From an uncultured Fastidiosipila sp. (GTDB lineage Bacteria; Bacillota; Clostridia; Saccharofermentanales; Fastidiosipilaceae), in the NCBI GenBank assembly GCA_947253875.1, contig CAMYAM010000008.1:1-64000 (forward strand): DNA of 64,000 nucleotides, written 5' to 3'. Shown here piece after piece: positions 9,055 to 17,880 of this stretch. The position numbers were made by a program, and so were the translations under genes. A model generated the notes under the pieces. The model saw only the letters and a program-made list of their open reading frames with translations. It made no database searches and was not told the origin of the DNA. The stretch's first letter is position 1; every line of letters begins with the position of its first letter.

Positions 9055-10371
9055 TCAATGCTTTTTATCATTTTTATTTTGCAATTTTTTCTTGCTTATT
9101 TTCTCTTGTTTTAATTGTTGTTTAAGCATTTTCTTTTGATCTTTTTTTAATGTTATTCCTTGATCTTTATTGAACTTTTTTCTTTCGTTTTTCTGCTCTT
9201 TTATCTCCAAAATCTTATCAGTTCTCTCTTTAAACAACTTATAAAAGGTCGCAAATATAGGAACTGCAAGGATCATACCCATAGTTCCAAACAATGAACC
9301 ACCCAGAATAACAGCTACAAATGTCCAAATACCAGGCAAACCAATAGAATCTCCAACAATCTTTGGATAAATTAAGTTTCCTTGAATTTGCTGGCATACT
9401 AAGAAAATTATCAAGAAAATTAAGGCTTGGTTAAAGTTCACTACAGCCAACATTAAAAATCCAATGGCAGCACCTAAGAAAGCACCCAAAATTGGTATAA
9501 ATGCAGTAATCATTGAGACTACACCAACTGTGAAGGCATATGGAATTCTAAAAATTAACATACTTACTGTAACTAATATAAATAAGCTTAGCGCAGATAA
9601 ACACTGACCTTTAATAAAGTTTGTAAAGGTATCATCTAAAACATCCATTACATGATAAAACTTATTATTAAAGCTCTTAGACCAATATGCAGTTGTTATT
9701 TTTTTGCCTTGTCTTGCTACGTCTTCTTTTCCTGTAATAAGATATGTTGCAAATATTATTGCAGTCAAAGTTGTTATAAAGAAACCAAAAACACTGCCAA
9801 GCAAGCCTAAGGTAGATCCTAACACACCACCTATACTACTAAACAGTCCCATAAATTTGGAGCCAATTGCTTGCCAATTTACATTCATATTTTGGATATT
9901 ATTTCGTAAATTCTCAGTCCAATCTAAGCCTTCAGTAACCTGTAAGAACCAATTCTTGCTCTTCTCCGCTAAGGTTGGCACAGCATCAATAATAATTCTT
10001 GTGGATTCGTATAGCTGAGGAATTATTATGTAAGTAACTCCGACAATGATACCTACTATAATAAGAATGGACATAATTATTGATACTGGACGTCTAAGTT
10101 TGTTAATCCATTTATTATCCGAATTAGGGAAGAGATATTTTTCTATTAAATTTAGAATTAAGTTCCAAATATAAGCTAATGCTATACCCAGAAAAAAAGG
10201 CATAAGCATACCAAGCAGATTCCCCAAGAATACTAGAATATTATTAAAATTTAGTAGTATTAGGGCAGCCACAAATACTATTGCAACTTTTGTGACAAAA
10301 GCTTTTTGATTTTTGATGTTTAAATTCCCACGTGATTTATTCATTAAGCACTTTTTATTCCTTTTTTCCAT
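9055..10371 (-). CDS. AI-2E family transporter (PerM/YdiK-like membrane protein)
   Basis: The 438-residue integral membrane protein has about eight hydrophobic segments in the pattern of the AI-2E/UPF0118 family, including IPILGAFLGAAIGFLM and GVVSMITAFIPILG. Some members export quorum signals and others act as Na+/H+ antiporters, so the substrate is open. The last 60 residues are a Lys-rich cytoplasmic tail. The start overlaps the end of the sulfatase gene by 17 bases, indicating translational coupling. Neither this ATG nor Met10 (10344) has a convincing ribosome site. Confidence 0.75.
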   Translation of the reverse strand: MEKRNKKCLMNKSRGNLNIKNQKAFVTKVAIVFVAALILLNFNNILVFLGNLLGMLMPFFLGIALAYIWNLILNLIEKYLFPNSDNKWINKLRRPVSIIMSILIIVGIIVGVTYIIIPQLYESTRIIIDAVPTLAEKSKNWFLQVTEGLDWTENLRNNIQNMNVNWQAIGSKFMGLFSSIGGVLGSTLGLLGSVFGFFITTLTAIIFATYLITGKEDVARQGKKITTAYWSKSFNNKFYHVMDVLDDTFTNFIKGQCLSALSLFILVTVSMLIFRIPYAFTVGVVSMITAFIPILGAFLGAAIGFLMLAVVNFNQALIFLIIFLVCQQIQGNLIYPKIVGDSIGLPGIWTFVAVILGGSLFGTMGMILAVPIFATFYKLFKERTDKILEIKEQKNERKKFNKDQGITLKKDQKKMLKQQLKQEKISKKKLQNKNDKKH

Positions 10372-11902
10372 TAATATAGCTATTTTTCAAACTTGTCAAA
10401 ATAGGTCTTCCTAACTGGAGTTCACCATCTAGAACATAGCCTTCTTCTCTATCTTTTAACTCTTCTATTAATACGTTTCTTAGCTCCATTAACTTTTTAT
10501 TTAATTTACTATTAGCATCCTCTTGTGCAGCCACGTAAACTAAATTATGCAGTTCTTCTGGATCATCCGCCAAATAAAAGAGCCATTCCTCTCCAGTCTG
10601 ATCAAACCACGAATATTTCCACTTATCCAGGGTTCTAATCATGTGATAACTTCTATTACCATGACTATGTTCCCCATGAATATATTCATATGGTTCAACT
10701 TCATTATTTAATAATTTCACAATAGATTTGCCATCTACAGTTTCTGGAATTTCAATATCAGCTAAATCTAATAAAGTTGGCATAACATCCCATAGGCTGA
10801 CTAACTCATCTGATATAGTTCCTGGTTTATAATTTAATCTACCTGTTGGATCATAAATAATTAGAGGCACTCTCGATGAGCCTTCTAACGGACTAGATTT
10901 TCTCCACAAGTTATGATCACCTAACAAGTCTCCATGATCTGAGGTAAATACAATTATAGTATTATCAGCTTCACCTGTATCAACTAAATGTGAAATTATT
11001 CTACCAATTTGATGGTCAATATGAGTTACTGCTGCGGAATATGCTTTGCGTGCTCTAATTACTGCATCATGTTGTACAATACCTACTTGCGTCTCAACAA
11101 ACCAGCCGTCACCATCAGGATCTGGTTTAGCAAAATCTCCTACAGGTGGTTCCGGTAGTTCCTTATTCTCATACATATTCAAATAAGATTGTGGTGGATC
11201 ATAGGGTGCATGTGGCCTATGGAAACTCAAATATAAGAAATAAGGTACTGTAGGATCTTTCCTTCTAAAGAAATCTCTAGCCATCTCTGCTACCCAATTA
11301 GTTGGATGAGTATACTCTGGATATATCCATGGATGTGCTACAAAAGAGTTGCATTCCAATCCCATATCCATAATGTCAAAACGGCTACCTAATTCACGTT
11401 TAGCCCAAGCTACATAATCATCAACAAAATCTGCTGTCTCTGAAACTGTTTGAGTAAGTTTGCGTTGACTATGCAAGAAACCATCGTGCAAGATAACATT
11501 ATCAAATCCAGCTCTGAATCTTGATGGAAAAACATGCATTTTTCCAATCGCTTGAGTTTGATAATCATTCTTAGAAAACTCTCCTGCTAAATAATTAGGA
11601 TACTCCCAATCAACTCCATCTTGATAACCTACTCTTCCTGTATTTTCTTGCTTCATACCAGTGAAAAGATTTGCTCTTGCTGGTATACATGTAGGAACGG
11701 GAGAGTATGCTGAATTAAATGTTATTCCCTTCCTTGCTAGATCATTGAGATAAGGGGTTTCGACAAATTGATTTCCTGTGTAACCAAGAAAGTCTCCACG
11801 CCATTGATCTGCGATTATTAAAATTACATTTGGTTTTTTCATATTTTCAGTGCTCATATCAACTTTACCAATTCGAGTGCAAAACACTTGCTCACAAAAC
11901 AT
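10355..11902 (-). CDS. Sulfatase (type I, Cys-type CxPxR)
   Basis: The protein (515 residues from this start) has a complete type I sulfatase layout. There is an N-terminal metal site (IIADQWRGDF), the maturation motif CIPAR at Cys72, which is oxidised to formylglycine, and a late metal site (FTSDHGDLLGDH). It resembles the YidJ-like arylsulfatase group. No signal peptide is visible, so it acts in the cytoplasm on imported substrates, or is released in another way. The N-terminus is uncertain: Met16 (11857) and Met21 are alternatives, and none has a good ribosome site. It is divergent from a second sulfatase; an FGE gene nearby would supply maturation. Sulfated substrate unknown. Confidence 0.85.
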   Translation of the reverse strand: MFCEQVFCTRIGKVDMSTENMKKPNVILIIADQWRGDFLGYTGNQFVETPYLNDLARKGITFNSAYSPVPTCIPARANLFTGMKQENTGRVGYQDGVDWEYPNYLAGEFSKNDYQTQAIGKMHVFPSRFRAGFDNVILHDGFLHSQRKLTQTVSETADFVDDYVAWAKRELGSRFDIMDMGLECNSFVAHPWIYPEYTHPTNWVAEMARDFFRRKDPTVPYFLYLSFHRPHAPYDPPQSYLNMYENKELPEPPVGDFAKPDPDGDGWFVETQVGIVQHDAVIRARKAYSAAVTHIDHQIGRIISHLVDTGEADNTIIVFTSDHGDLLGDHNLWRKSSPLEGSSRVPLIIYDPTGRLNYKPGTISDELVSLWDVMPTLLDLADIEIPETVDGKSIVKLLNNEVEPYEYIHGEHSHGNRSYHMIRTLDKWKYSWFDQTGEEWLFYLADDPEELHNLVYVAAQEDANSKLNKKLMELRNVLIEELKDREEGYVLDGELQLGRPILTSLKNSYINGKKE

Positions 11903-11942
11903 TTTCGCTTTGTTGTCTATATTCCTCTTGTAGCCTATACTT

Positions 11943-11991
11943 ATTATATAGTTCTACTATAGCAAATTCGACTGTATTTTTACGTTATAAT
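11943..11991. promoter_or_regulatory. Divergent -10 boxes between the two sulfatase genes
   Basis: TATAAT occurs on the minus strand at 11948-11943 and on the plus strand at 11986-11991. Neither has a convincing -35 box, so activator dependence is possible. Confidence 0.35.
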
Positions 11992-12035
11992 AGGTGTATA
12001 TAAACTTGATACTGCATCAGCAGGAGGTATTTCAA

Positions 12036-13475
12036 ATGAAAAATATTGAGTCGCAACTCAAAAATTTACATTCTAGTAAGCCAAATATTCTATTAATTGT
12101 TTCGGATGACCATGGATATGGTGATTTATCTTTTAGAGAAGCACATGAAGATGTCCATACTCCAAACTTGGATAGACTGAGAAAATCTGGAATGTTACTT
12201 GAGAGAGGTTATGTCAGCGCACCTGTATGCTCTCCATCTAGAGCAGGTATGATAGTTGGTGCCTATCAAGAACGCTGGGGAGCTAAGTATTTTGGTACGG
12301 CAAAATTCGCACCAGACCAATACCAAACTATTCCTGAAATCCTAAAAACAGTAGGATATCATACTGGTTACTTTGGTAAAGTTCATTATGGACCAGATAG
12401 ACCAGGAGATAGATCCAACCCAGATCAACATGGTTTCGATGAATCATTCTATGGTCTCGCAGCTCTAGGCTATGGTCGTCTTCACTATTTGAAACATGAA
12501 TTTGACGCAGAAGAAAAATACGGTGAAGCTGCTAGCGTACACAATATGTTTGCTCTTTATGAAAATGGCAAACCTGTAGAGTGTAATAACTTTTTAACAT
12601 ATGAGTTTGCTGATAGAACTATGAACTTCATCCGCAACTCTGCTGAAAACAACACTCCTTACTTCTGTATGACTGCATTTAACGCCGTTCACAATTTCAC
12701 TTGGCAATTACCTGAAGAAGAATTAGAAAAACGCGGCCTACCTAAGTATGATGACTTCGATCCTGATGAAGTTGAGTATTTAGACTGGTATGACGGAGTA
12801 ATTACTCCTAACCTACCTCACGGACGCGAATATTATCTAGCTCAATTAGAGTTAATGGATATGAAGATAGGTGAAATTTTAGACACTATTGAAAAATTAG
12901 GTCAAAGAGATAATACCTTAATCATCTATATCACTGATAACGGTGGCTCTCCATGTAACTACGGTAACAATGTGCCTTTGACCGGTACCAAGTACACACT
13001 GTATGAAGGTGGTATCAGGGTTCCATTTATCGCATCCTGGCCAGGAATAGTTGCCGAAAACTCAATTTCTCAAAACTTATCATCTAGCTTGGACTTCCTA
13101 GAAACATTCTCATACTTGGCCGGAGCTGATGCGCCAGCAGCCAATAAAGTCGATGGTATAAGCCTCTTACCTACACTACTAGGAGCTGAAGGTGGCCACG
13201 AAAGATTATTCTTCGACACTGGTTTCCAATACGCTGTTCAAGATAAGGATTGGAAATTAATTCGTACAGATGGTGAAGAATCTGATAGTGCAAGAGAAGC
13301 TTTGCTAAAAACTGAGCATGCTGTAATCGGCTACGGAAAAGAGCTTTTCAACATCAGTCAAAACATAAATGAAAGTGAAGAAAATAACTTAATTAAAGAA
13401 AATGAAGAAAAAGCTAAAGAATTAGATGAGCACTTCCAGGCTTGGAAAGAAGATGTAGAGAGTTCTAACAAATAG
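12036..13475 (+). CDS. Sulfatase (type I, Cys-type CSPSR)
   Basis: The 479-residue enzyme has the N-terminal metal site IVSDDHGYGD, the canonical formylglycine motif CSPSR at Cys65, GKVHYG and a late DNGG metal site (YITDNGGSP). It fits arylsulfatase A/N-acetylgalactosamine-6-sulfatase-like groups, but the substrate cannot be fixed. ATG 12036 is chosen because AGGAGG lies just upstream; an upstream GTG at 11994 has no ribosome site. No signal peptide is seen, suggesting cytoplasmic desulfation of imported sugars. It is divergent from the other sulfatase and convergent with the FGE gene. Confidence 0.88.
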   Translation: MKNIESQLKNLHSSKPNILLIVSDDHGYGDLSFREAHEDVHTPNLDRLRKSGMLLERGYVSAPVCSPSRAGMIVGAYQERWGAKYFGTAKFAPDQYQTIPEILKTVGYHTGYFGKVHYGPDRPGDRSNPDQHGFDESFYGLAALGYGRLHYLKHEFDAEEKYGEAASVHNMFALYENGKPVECNNFLTYEFADRTMNFIRNSAENNTPYFCMTAFNAVHNFTWQLPEEELEKRGLPKYDDFDPDEVEYLDWYDGVITPNLPHGREYYLAQLELMDMKIGEILDTIEKLGQRDNTLIIYITDNGGSPCNYGNNVPLTGTKYTLYEGGIRVPFIASWPGIVAENSISQNLSSSLDFLETFSYLAGADAPAANKVDGISLLPTLLGAEGGHERLFFDTGFQYAVQDKDWKLIRTDGEESDSAREALLKTEHAVIGYGKELFNISQNINESEENNLIKENEEKAKELDEHFQAWKEDVESSNK

Positions 13476-13513
13476 CTTTTTAATAAAATATTTTTTAGCA
13501 ATTGAGCAAAAAT

Positions 13514-13545
13514 AAACTGCTTTGAAATTAATCAAAGCAGTTTTT
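13514..13545. terminator. Bidirectional terminator between sulfatase and FGE genes
   Basis: A 12-bp stem (AAACTGCTTTGA with TCAAAGCAGTTT, 6-base loop) is followed by T residues on the plus strand. On the minus strand it is followed by TTTATTTTT. It serves both convergent genes. Confidence 0.8.
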
Positions 13546-13597
13546 CTTATCTAATTTTTATCGTACATCAAGTGGTATGACAAAGTTATTAGCAATC

Positions 13598-14464
13598 TTA
13601 TCGGCACACTCTAAATCCACAATTACTTGCAGTTGAGTTAGCAGTATTACCATTTCTTGCACCTAATCTATAACGATTACAATAGCTATTGTGACAGAGG
13701 AATGATCCTCCTTTTACAGCTATCTCTTCATTGCCATCAATACTCTTCAAGTCATATGGAGGTTTCGCTATAAAATCATTTTCCACAAATTCATTTAGAT
13801 CTATTCTTCTTGGATTCGAGCACCACTCCCAAACATTACCTATAACGTTATATAAACCGAAGCTATTAGGCTCATAGTACTTAGCTGGGCAAGTTGAGAG
13901 GAAACCGTCTTCTAAAGTGTTCTCATATGGAAATTCACCTTGCCAAATATTAGCCATGTATTTACCATTTGGTGTAAACTCATCTCCCCAAGGCCATTTG
14001 CTTTCAGATCCTGCACGAGCTACATATTCCCACTCAGCTTCGCTTGGTAACCTATAATTACCCCACTCACAAAATGCTAAAGCATCAATATAAGACACAT
14101 GCACCACCGGATGATCCATAATATTTTCAATACTTGAGTTAGGTCCTGTTGGGTGTTGCCAATCTGCACCTTGTACATATAACCACCAAGGTAAATGCTC
14201 AACTTCTTTGTAAGTTATTGAGTCGTCTTTATTTAACAATCTATAGAAAACAAAAGAAGCGTTATATTTCTCCGCTTCTGTAACATATCCAGTTGCATCT
14301 ACAAACTCTTTAAACTGGGCATTTGTTACTGTAGTTTCAGCGATTTCAAATTCTTTAACTTTAACTTTTACCTGAGGTAATTCTTTATCAAATGGATGAC
14401 CATCTCTGGTACTTGCTCCCATCATAAACTCGCCTGCAGGAATTTTCACTAATTTTATACTCAT
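13598..14464 (-). CDS. Formylglycine-generating enzyme (sulfatase-modifying, SUMF1 type)
   Basis: The 288-residue protein starts with the FGE signature IPAGEFMMG and continues with RLPSEAEWEYVARAG, NVWEWCS and a C-terminal GGSFLCHNSYCNRYR...NCGFRVCR. Cys257 and Cys262, five residues apart, match the copper-binding, catalytic cysteine pair of authentic FGEs (Cys336/Cys341 in human). This supports true sulfatase maturation rather than a generic family member. FGE converts the CxPxR cysteine to formylglycine with O2 and Cu(I). ATG 14464, with AAAAAGG nine bases upstream, is preferred over a TTG at 14473. It lies beside two Cys-type sulfatases, its likely clients. Confidence 0.88.
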   Translation of the reverse strand: MSIKLVKIPAGEFMMGASTRDGHPFDKELPQVKVKVKEFEIAETTVTNAQFKEFVDATGYVTEAEKYNASFVFYRLLNKDDSITYKEVEHLPWWLYVQGADWQHPTGPNSSIENIMDHPVVHVSYIDALAFCEWGNYRLPSEAEWEYVARAGSESKWPWGDEFTPNGKYMANIWQGEFPYENTLEDGFLSTCPAKYYEPNSFGLYNVIGNVWEWCSNPRRIDLNEFVENDFIAKPPYDLKSIDGNEEIAVKGGSFLCHNSYCNRYRLGARNGNTANSTASNCGFRVCR

Positions 14465-14575
14465 TATAATCAACCTTTTTAGTCTATTTTATCTAGGATT
14501 TCATATCCACTATTTTATAACAATTTCTTAAGTTGTCATGGTGGTATAAGTATAAGTTTTTTTACATTTTTATTC

Positions 14576-14611
14576 AAAAAAGTCTAGCCTTAAAAAATTC
14601 AAAGCTAGACT
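14576..14611 (-). terminator. Intrinsic terminator after the antiporter gene
   Basis: On the minus strand an 8-bp stem (AGTCTAGC/GCTAGACT, arms 14604-14611 and 14581-14588) is followed by a T run (14580-14576). Confidence 0.75.
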
Positions 14612-14638
14612 CCATATTTTATTTGAAATATTAATCTA

Positions 14639-15907
14639 TTATTTTTTTGCTTTATCAACTGCTTTCAAGAGATTAACTCTGGCTTTTTCTTTTGCCTCTA
14701 TTTCAGCATTCTCAGATGGTTGCAAAAGCTTCTTGTAACTCAGATCAATTGCAAGAGCACCTAACGGAGCTGTAATCAAGATTCCTAAAACAGCAACGGA
14801 CAAAACTAAGTTACCACAGCTCAATCCCATACTTAGTGGCACTGAACCAATAGCCGCTTGCACTGTTGCTTTTGGCAAATAAGCTAAGGCGCAGAAGAAT
14901 TTCTCTTTCATATTGAGTTTAGTTGTAATTAAGCTGGCAAAGACACCTACACATCTAATAACAAGAGCTATCAAAATAAGTAGAACTGCTGCAAGACCTG
15001 CCTCAGCAATGTAATTAATATCAACAGCAGCACCAACTAGAACGAATAAAAGTATTTCTGCACCAACCCAGGTTTTACCAAACTTACTATTCAGATGATC
15101 AACTGTACTTCTCTTCGCAATAGTCCTTAAACCTACCGCCATAGATATTATTGCTAGCAATCCAGAAAAAGCAATTTTGCCCTCAAGTGCAGACTCAATA
15201 GCCATGAGTAAGAAAGAAACACCTAATACTAAAAGCATCTTCTGACTACTTCTAAAATCATGTCCTAAATTACGTGCTGTATTGAAAATGAAGTTCAAAA
15301 TAATTGCAAATAATATACCTGCTGCCAAACCTGTAGCGATAGAAATTGGAATATCAAATAATTGCAAATAGTTAACTTGTCCACTCTTTTCCATTCCAGC
15401 GAAGCAGGTAAACAAAACAATTGCAAAGATATCATCTAATGAAGATCCTGCAATTATTAATTGGGGTACACTTCTCTCCATACCATATGTTTCATCAATT
15501 AATTTAACCATTTTTGGAACTACAATTGCCGGAGAAACCGCTGCCATTACACTACCCATAATTGCACCTTCTAGAGCAGTTACATGCAATAACAATGGTG
15601 CAAAAATTACAAAAGCAATAATTTCAAACGTAGCTGGGACAAAAGCTAAAAGTATTGACGCTGTTCCAACCTTCTTCAAATCTTTCAAATCTAAAGACAA
15701 GCCTGCTCTCAGAAGAATAATAACCAAGGCTATTTCTCTAAGCTCAGGCGATAAATGTAATAAATCTCCTGAAATCAAATCCCAAACGAATGGGCCTAAT
15801 AAAATACCTGTCAGCAATAAGCCCATTATATGAGGTATTTTCAAAGTTCTACACAAAGTTGACAATGCTATTCCCAACAATAGCACTATCGCTAATGATA
15901 CTATCAT
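14639..15907 (-). CDS. Cation:proton antiporter (monovalent CPA family)
   Basis: The 422-residue membrane protein has about 12 hydrophobic segments and features of the Na+(K+)/H+ exchanger domain: GLLLTGILLGPFVWD, IIAGSSLDDIFAIVLF with the conserved Asp pair, and LPKATVQAAIG. The last 30 residues are a charged cytoplasmic tail; no NAD-binding domain is present. It would exchange Na+ or K+ for protons in pH and salt balance. GAGGAAAG precedes the ATG. It is transcribed alone, with a terminator. Ion preference is not predictable. Confidence 0.82.
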   Translation of the reverse strand: MIVSLAIVLLLGIALSTLCRTLKIPHIMGLLLTGILLGPFVWDLISGDLLHLSPELREIALVIILLRAGLSLDLKDLKKVGTASILLAFVPATFEIIAFVIFAPLLLHVTALEGAIMGSVMAAVSPAIVVPKMVKLIDETYGMERSVPQLIIAGSSLDDIFAIVLFTCFAGMEKSGQVNYLQLFDIPISIATGLAAGILFAIILNFIFNTARNLGHDFRSSQKMLLVLGVSFLLMAIESALEGKIAFSGLLAIISMAVGLRTIAKRSTVDHLNSKFGKTWVGAEILLFVLVGAAVDINYIAEAGLAAVLLILIALVIRCVGVFASLITTKLNMKEKFFCALAYLPKATVQAAIGSVPLSMGLSCGNLVLSVAVLGILITAPLGALAIDLSYKKLLQPSENAEIEAKEKARVNLLKAVDKAKK

Positions 15908-16139
15908 CTTTCCTCTTTTCTAAATTGCTATATTCTTGACTAACAAATGTTTACCACAACAAAAAAGACTACGTCACTCGTATTTAGTTTTCAAGCTTCA
16001 TAGGTCTCTGTATCAGTTTAATAATTTAGTTAGAACTGCAATCGATTAATAATTTATACGTTTTCCAAAATAGTATACGCCTTTAGTTTTCTAATTCAAG
16101 GGAAGGGTATTAAACAATTTACTTTATAGAAGGAATATC
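15908..16139. other. Intergenic region without a recognised feature
   Basis: This 232-base AT-rich spacer separates the divergent antiporter and small-ORF genes. It probably holds their promoters, but no convincing -35/-10 pair was found. Confidence 0.4.
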
Positions 16140-16289
16140 ATGAATAAGATTGCGGACATATTACTCTTTACACTAGCTATAATTATAATTATTTTAATAG
16201 TAGTCTTACTTATTTTAAAAAATAATAAATTAGACAAGCAATATTCTTTATCAAAAATAAAAATATATCCTATGATCACTATAAGATAA
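16140..16289 (+). CDS. Small membrane protein, 49 residues
   Basis: An ATG preceded by AGAAGGAATATC opens a 49-codon frame ending in TAA. The product has a short N-terminus, a hydrophobic helix of about 20 residues rich in Ile, Leu and Val (about residues 8-26), and a basic tail with several Lys and an Arg. This is a typical single-pass small protein with the positive side inside. The good ribosome site and hydrophobic pattern support translation. No family is recognised and no function is assigned. Confidence 0.45.
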   Translation: MNKIADILLFTLAIIIIILIVVLLILKNNKLDKQYSLSKIKIYPMITIR

Positions 16290-16373
16290 TTTCATTCATT
16301 CACTGAGTTAATAAATAATTAGTTTTTCTAGCGTTCCCGGCAATTAATAGCTGCACAAATACTTATTTTCAGT

Positions 16374-16379
16374 TATAAT
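16374..16379 (+). promoter_or_regulatory. -10 box of the GH32/fructokinase operon
   Basis: TATAAT lies about 60 bases before the GH32 start. The -35 region is poor. The operator palindrome at 16404-16418 falls just downstream of the expected start point. Confidence 0.45.
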
Positions 16380-16399
16380 ATAGGTAATTTATTTACTTC

Positions 16400-16418
16400 A
16401 TTAGTTAACTGAGTTAAC
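16400..16418 (+). promoter_or_regulatory. Putative ROK-repressor operator, site 1
   Basis: ATTA followed by the perfect inverted repeat GTTAACT-G-AGTTAAC lies between promoter and ribosome site of the GH32 gene. The same 19-bp pattern recurs at 27268-27286 and 27384-27402, at the other sugar genes of the region. Confidence 0.6.
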
Positions 16419-16439
16419 GCATGAGAAAAAGGAGTTTTT

Positions 16440-17879
16440 ATGGTTGAAAATAATTGGCCAAGCTATCATATTACTGCTTGGAAAAATTGGATAAATGATC
16501 CTAATGGTTTAGTTTATTATCAAGGAAAGTATCATGTTTTTTATCAACATCATCCATATGAACATAAATGGGGGCCAATGCATTGGGGGCATGTAATCAG
16601 TGATGACTTATATCATTGGGAACACTTACCTATAGCATTATATCCTGATGAGAACGGTACCTGTTTTTCTGGTTCAGCAATAGTTGATCATGATAACGTA
16701 AGTGGTTTAGGAAAAGATGGTATTGCTCCGCTTCTCTTATTCTACACAGCTGATCTTAATGGCGAATCCGAAAGTCAATGTATTGCTTATTCTTTGGATG
16801 GTTTCAACTTTGAGAAATACGAAGGCAATCCTATTTTAGAGCATAGTGAGTATAGGGATTTTCGTGACCCAAAAGTATTTTATTATGAACCAGATAATGC
16901 CTGGAAAATGATTATTTCAGTCTTTGATCACATTGAGATTTTTGAATCTACCAATTTACTTGACTGGAACTTAATCAACACATTTTCAACTAAATCTGTC
17001 ATCAACGGAGTTTGGGAGTGTCCTGATCTCTTCCCTCTGCAATTTAACGATAAGACCTACTGGGTATTAATACTCTCTGTTGGTCCAAAACCTGGAGAAG
17101 GCAGCACAAGAACTCAATACTTCATTGGTGATTTTGATGGTAAAAACTTCACACCATTAGAATCTAGCAATAATATTCGTTTCATTGATTCAGGTCTAGA
17201 TAATTATGCTATAACAAGTTTCTCAGATACAGAAGAAAGAATAATGATCACTTGGGCACAAAATGGATATTATGCTCCTGCAACTCCAAAATATGGATAC
17301 TGCGGACAACTAAGTGCACCAAGAATTCCATTCTTGTTTGAGGATATTTCAGGTAATTTAAGCCTTGGGTTCAAACCTGTTGCTTTGCCTGATACTATAA
17401 ATTCAAGTGAATTAAGAACACATTCTTCAGAAGGCAATATATATGCTGAATTAAGTAATAAGCCTTTATTAATCGAATTTAATCTTAATTCAGATGCTAA
17501 TTTCGAACTTGAATTGTATAATAATAGTGGTGAAACTCTTAGTTTCAGTAAAGAAGGTACTGAATTGATTTTAGATAGATCAAAAGCTTTAGAAAATATT
17601 AATCACGAAGCTTTCCAAGAAGACTTTTTCAAGATTCATAAAGCCGATCAAAAACTAAATGAACCAAGTAATTATTTTATTTTCTTGGATAGCCATCTAT
17701 TAGAGATATATGCTGAAAATGGTGCTAATGTTTTCACTAGCACAATCTATCCTAAATCTCCCTTAAATAAGGCTAAGATTTCAGAGAATACAAAAGCTAA
17801 GTTCACTGAATTAGATACATTTAAACCTGCAATATCTGTTGAGAATTTAACAAAAATGAATTTAAAAAAGGATGTGTAA
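16440..17879 (+). CDS. scrB: GH32 sucrose(-6-phosphate) hydrolase / beta-fructofuranosidase
   Basis: The 479-residue enzyme has the GH32 signatures: WINDPNG with nucleophile Asp20, FRDPK with Asp143, and WECPD with acid/base Glu193. The N-terminal five-bladed propeller is followed by a short C-terminal beta-sandwich. No signal peptide is present, so it hydrolyses sucrose, sucrose-6-phosphate or fructosyl ends of raffinose-type sugars in the cytoplasm. No PTS gene is nearby, so unphosphorylated substrate is likelier and the symbol is approximate. AAAGGAG precedes the ATG. It is followed by a fructokinase with a 1-base gap, and is probably controlled by the ROK repressor through site 1. Confidence 0.88.
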   Translation: MVENNWPSYHITAWKNWINDPNGLVYYQGKYHVFYQHHPYEHKWGPMHWGHVISDDLYHWEHLPIALYPDENGTCFSGSAIVDHDNVSGLGKDGIAPLLLFYTADLNGESESQCIAYSLDGFNFEKYEGNPILEHSEYRDFRDPKVFYYEPDNAWKMIISVFDHIEIFESTNLLDWNLINTFSTKSVINGVWECPDLFPLQFNDKTYWVLILSVGPKPGEGSTRTQYFIGDFDGKNFTPLESSNNIRFIDSGLDNYAITSFSDTEERIMITWAQNGYYAPATPKYGYCGQLSAPRIPFLFEDISGNLSLGFKPVALPDTINSSELRTHSSEGNIYAELSNKPLLIEFNLNSDANFELELYNNSGETLSFSKEGTELILDRSKALENINHEAFQEDFFKIHKADQKLNEPSNYFIFLDSHLLEIYAENGANVFTSTIYPKSPLNKAKISENTKAKFTELDTFKPAISVENLTKMNLKKDV

Positions 17880-17880
17880 T

